From Rosellinia necatrix (Eukaryota > Ascomycota > Sordariomycetes > Xylariales > Xylariaceae): 64,000 nt of DNA. The stretch is taken from contig JAGYVD010000011.1 in the NCBI GenBank assembly GCA_021209875.1, positions 496,001-560,000 on the forward strand, read 5' to 3'. Below, in pieces: positions 62,570 through 64,000 of the stretch. The notes below the pieces were generated by a model. It made no database searches and was not told the origin of the DNA. It worked only from the letters and a program-made list of their open reading frames with translations. Position numbers and translations under genes: made by a program. Position 1 is the first letter of the stretch, and the number at the start of each line of letters is the position of its first letter.

Positions 62570-63200
62570 AGCTATAAGGTAGCAAGGCCTTAGTTTAAAT
62601 GTCTGGTTACCGAGAGCTTTGTTATTTAAACGTAAAACAAGCTAACAAGAAATGTTGTTAAAAGGCGTATAGTTTTAACGGCTTTAGCACTTTTTTATAG
62701 CCGCGCGGGGTAATAAGGCCTTAAGTTTAAGTGCCTGGTTATTAAAGGCCTTGCCGCCCGCACAGATGTTGTTAAAAGGTTTATTGCTTCAGCGGATATT
62801 GCAGAGAGGCTTATCACCTCGGCAGATATTATTAAAAAGCTTATCGTTTCAGCAGATTTAGCATTTTTTGCGGCTGTGCGGGATAATAAGGCCTTAAGTT
62901 TAAATGCTTGGTTACTAGGGGCCTTGCTATTTGTGCAGATGTTATAGAAAGGCTTATAACTTGGATAGCTTTTAAGGCTTTAGTAGCCGCGCGGGTAATA
63001 AAGCCTTTAGTTTAAGTGCCTGGTTACTAAAGGCTTTATTATTTGCGCAGATGTTATAGAAAAGCTTATAGCCTGGACAGCTTTCAACGTTTTAATAGCC
63101 GCGCAGGTAACAAGGCCTTTAGTTTAAGTGCCTGGTTACCAAGGGCTTTACTACTTGCGTAAATATTATTAAAAAGTTTATTGCTTTAGCAGCTTTAAAA
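62570..63200 (+). repeat. GC-richer tandem array, unit of about 112 bp, hairpin-forming
   Basis: Four to five units. Landmark GCCGCGCGGGTAATAAGGCC recurs near 62700, 62873, 62986 and 63098. Each unit has AAGGCCTTTAG and CTAAAGGCCTT arms around TTTAAGTGCCTGGTTA, a good hairpin. The first spacing (about 173 bp) includes an extra internal duplication (TTATTGCTTCAGC, TTATCACCTCGG, TTATCGTTTCAG). Composition is much less mutated than the flanks. Confidence 0.8.
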
Positions 63201-63535
63201 ATAACTATAGCTTTTTAAAAATACTTTGGTTAAGTATTATAAAAAATAGTAAAAAAAGCAGCTAGCAGAAATAAAAGTAATAAAAAAGCGGCTAGAAAAG
63301 CTGACTTTAAAAATAGCAGATAATATTAACTTAAATAAACTATACTAAAATTAATTAAATATTATTTTAATTATATAAAACTAAAAAACTTATTTAAAAA
63401 GCAACTGTTGTTTAATAAAACAAAAAAATTTGTTGCTAATAATAAAAAAGTATTATAAGAAAAGTTTTAATAAAAAAAATTAAAAAATTAAAAATTTTAA
63501 AAACAGGAAAATTATTTATAAATAAAAATTATTAA
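63201..63535. other. A-rich stretch, nothing recognised
   Basis: An A-rich run of lysine-type codons on the plus strand without a followable gene. Confidence 0.4.
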
Positions 63536-63690
63536 TACTTGCTAGTTTTATAATTTAATCGTGCTTTTTAGTTTAATTTTTTTTTTTTGCACCTGCTAAT
63601 TATATAATTTAGTCGTATTTTCCTGCTTGATTTTTTTTTTTTTTGCATTTGCTAATTATATAACTTAATTATGCTTTTTTATTTAAGCGT
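63536..63690 (+). repeat. Short tandem repeat, unit of about 62 bp
   Basis: Two to three units with TGCTAATTATATAAYTTARTC and TTTTTTTTGCA landmarks, just before the 55-bp array. Confidence 0.65.
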
Positions 63691-63726
63691 TATTTTTGCT
63701 TATTTTTAAATATTAATAAGTTTTAA

Positions 63727-63945
63727 ATATTGCATTTTTTTTACTGATTATTTTAAGTTGTTTCTGCTAGCTTAATAAAAAATATTGCATTTTTTTTACT
63801 AATTATTTTAAGTTGTTTCTGCTAGCTTAATAAAATATATTGCATTTTTTTTACTGATTATTTTAAGTTGTTCCTGCTAGCTTAATAAAATATATTGCAT
63901 TTTTTTTACTAATTATATATTAAGTTGTTCCTGCCTGTTAATATT
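63727..63945 (+). repeat. Tandem array, unit of about 55 bp
   Basis: Four units of TATTGCATTTTTTTTACTRA, then TTATTTTAAGTTGTTYCTGC and TAGCTTAATAAAATA. Divergence between units is very low compared with other repeats in the window, so amplification is recent relative to RIP. Confidence 0.85.
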
Positions 63946-64000
63946 TTATAAAGCTGCAATTATTATTATAAGTAGTTATAAATAACTGTGCAGCATAAAC

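Overview
The window reads as a heavily mutated, gene-free repeat block from a filamentous ascomycete. By eye it is strongly A+T rich. Duplicated segments differ almost only by C-to-T and G-to-A changes, and former CAA, CAG and TGG codons appear as TAA or TAG. This is the signature of repeat-induced point mutation (RIP). No intact host gene, tRNA or rRNA was recognised and no long open frame survives. Coding content is present only as pseudogenes that can be followed through RIP-type stops. The species is not determined.

Layout. 1-3450: unrecognised AT-rich DNA with two less-mutated islands. 3451-33624: several copies of one composite repeated element, called element C here. C begins near TTGCTCTTTGCTTTC-GGTTAGGG and carries, in order, a 62-bp tandem array, palindromic minisatellites, about 3 kb of internal sequence, a short gene ending in 9-residue peptide repeats, more palindromic minisatellites, and a right arm with a probable pogo/Fot1-type transposase relic. 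A right-arm fragment lies at 3451-5100. Copy 1 runs 5298-10611 and resumes at 25136-25731. Copy 2, the fullest, is 25732-33624. Copy 3, the least mutated but internally deleted, is 44850-50516. A scrap lies at 39835-40095.

Copy 1 is split by a nested pair of LTR retrotransposons. The outer Ty3/gypsy element (10612-25135, plus strand, LTRs of about 204 bp, 5-bp duplication CTTTA) inserted inside the peptide-repeat gene. Its pol relic keeps reverse transcriptase, RNase H and a C-terminal chromodomain. A second Ty3/gypsy element (10840-17588, minus strand, LTRs of about 233 bp) then inserted 23 bp inside the outer 5' LTR.

33625-44849: spacer, a satellite of about 390 bp in roughly ten copies (34320-38405), unrecognised A-rich DNA, and an extremely AT-rich block (40096-44790) that is a candidate structural or centromere-like sequence. 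50517-61765: a less-mutated block of coding relics, including an SNF2-family helicase C-terminal domain and several unrecognised proteins. It is punctuated about every 2 kb by clusters of the same palindromic minisatellite seen in element C. 61766-64000: polypyrimidine tracts, a GC-richer hairpin-forming 112-bp tandem array, and two short tandem arrays.

The most distinctive items are element C, the palindromic minisatellite shared by C and the SNF2 block, the 390-bp satellite, and the SNF2/unknown-protein block, which could be the remains of a large multigene mobile element.
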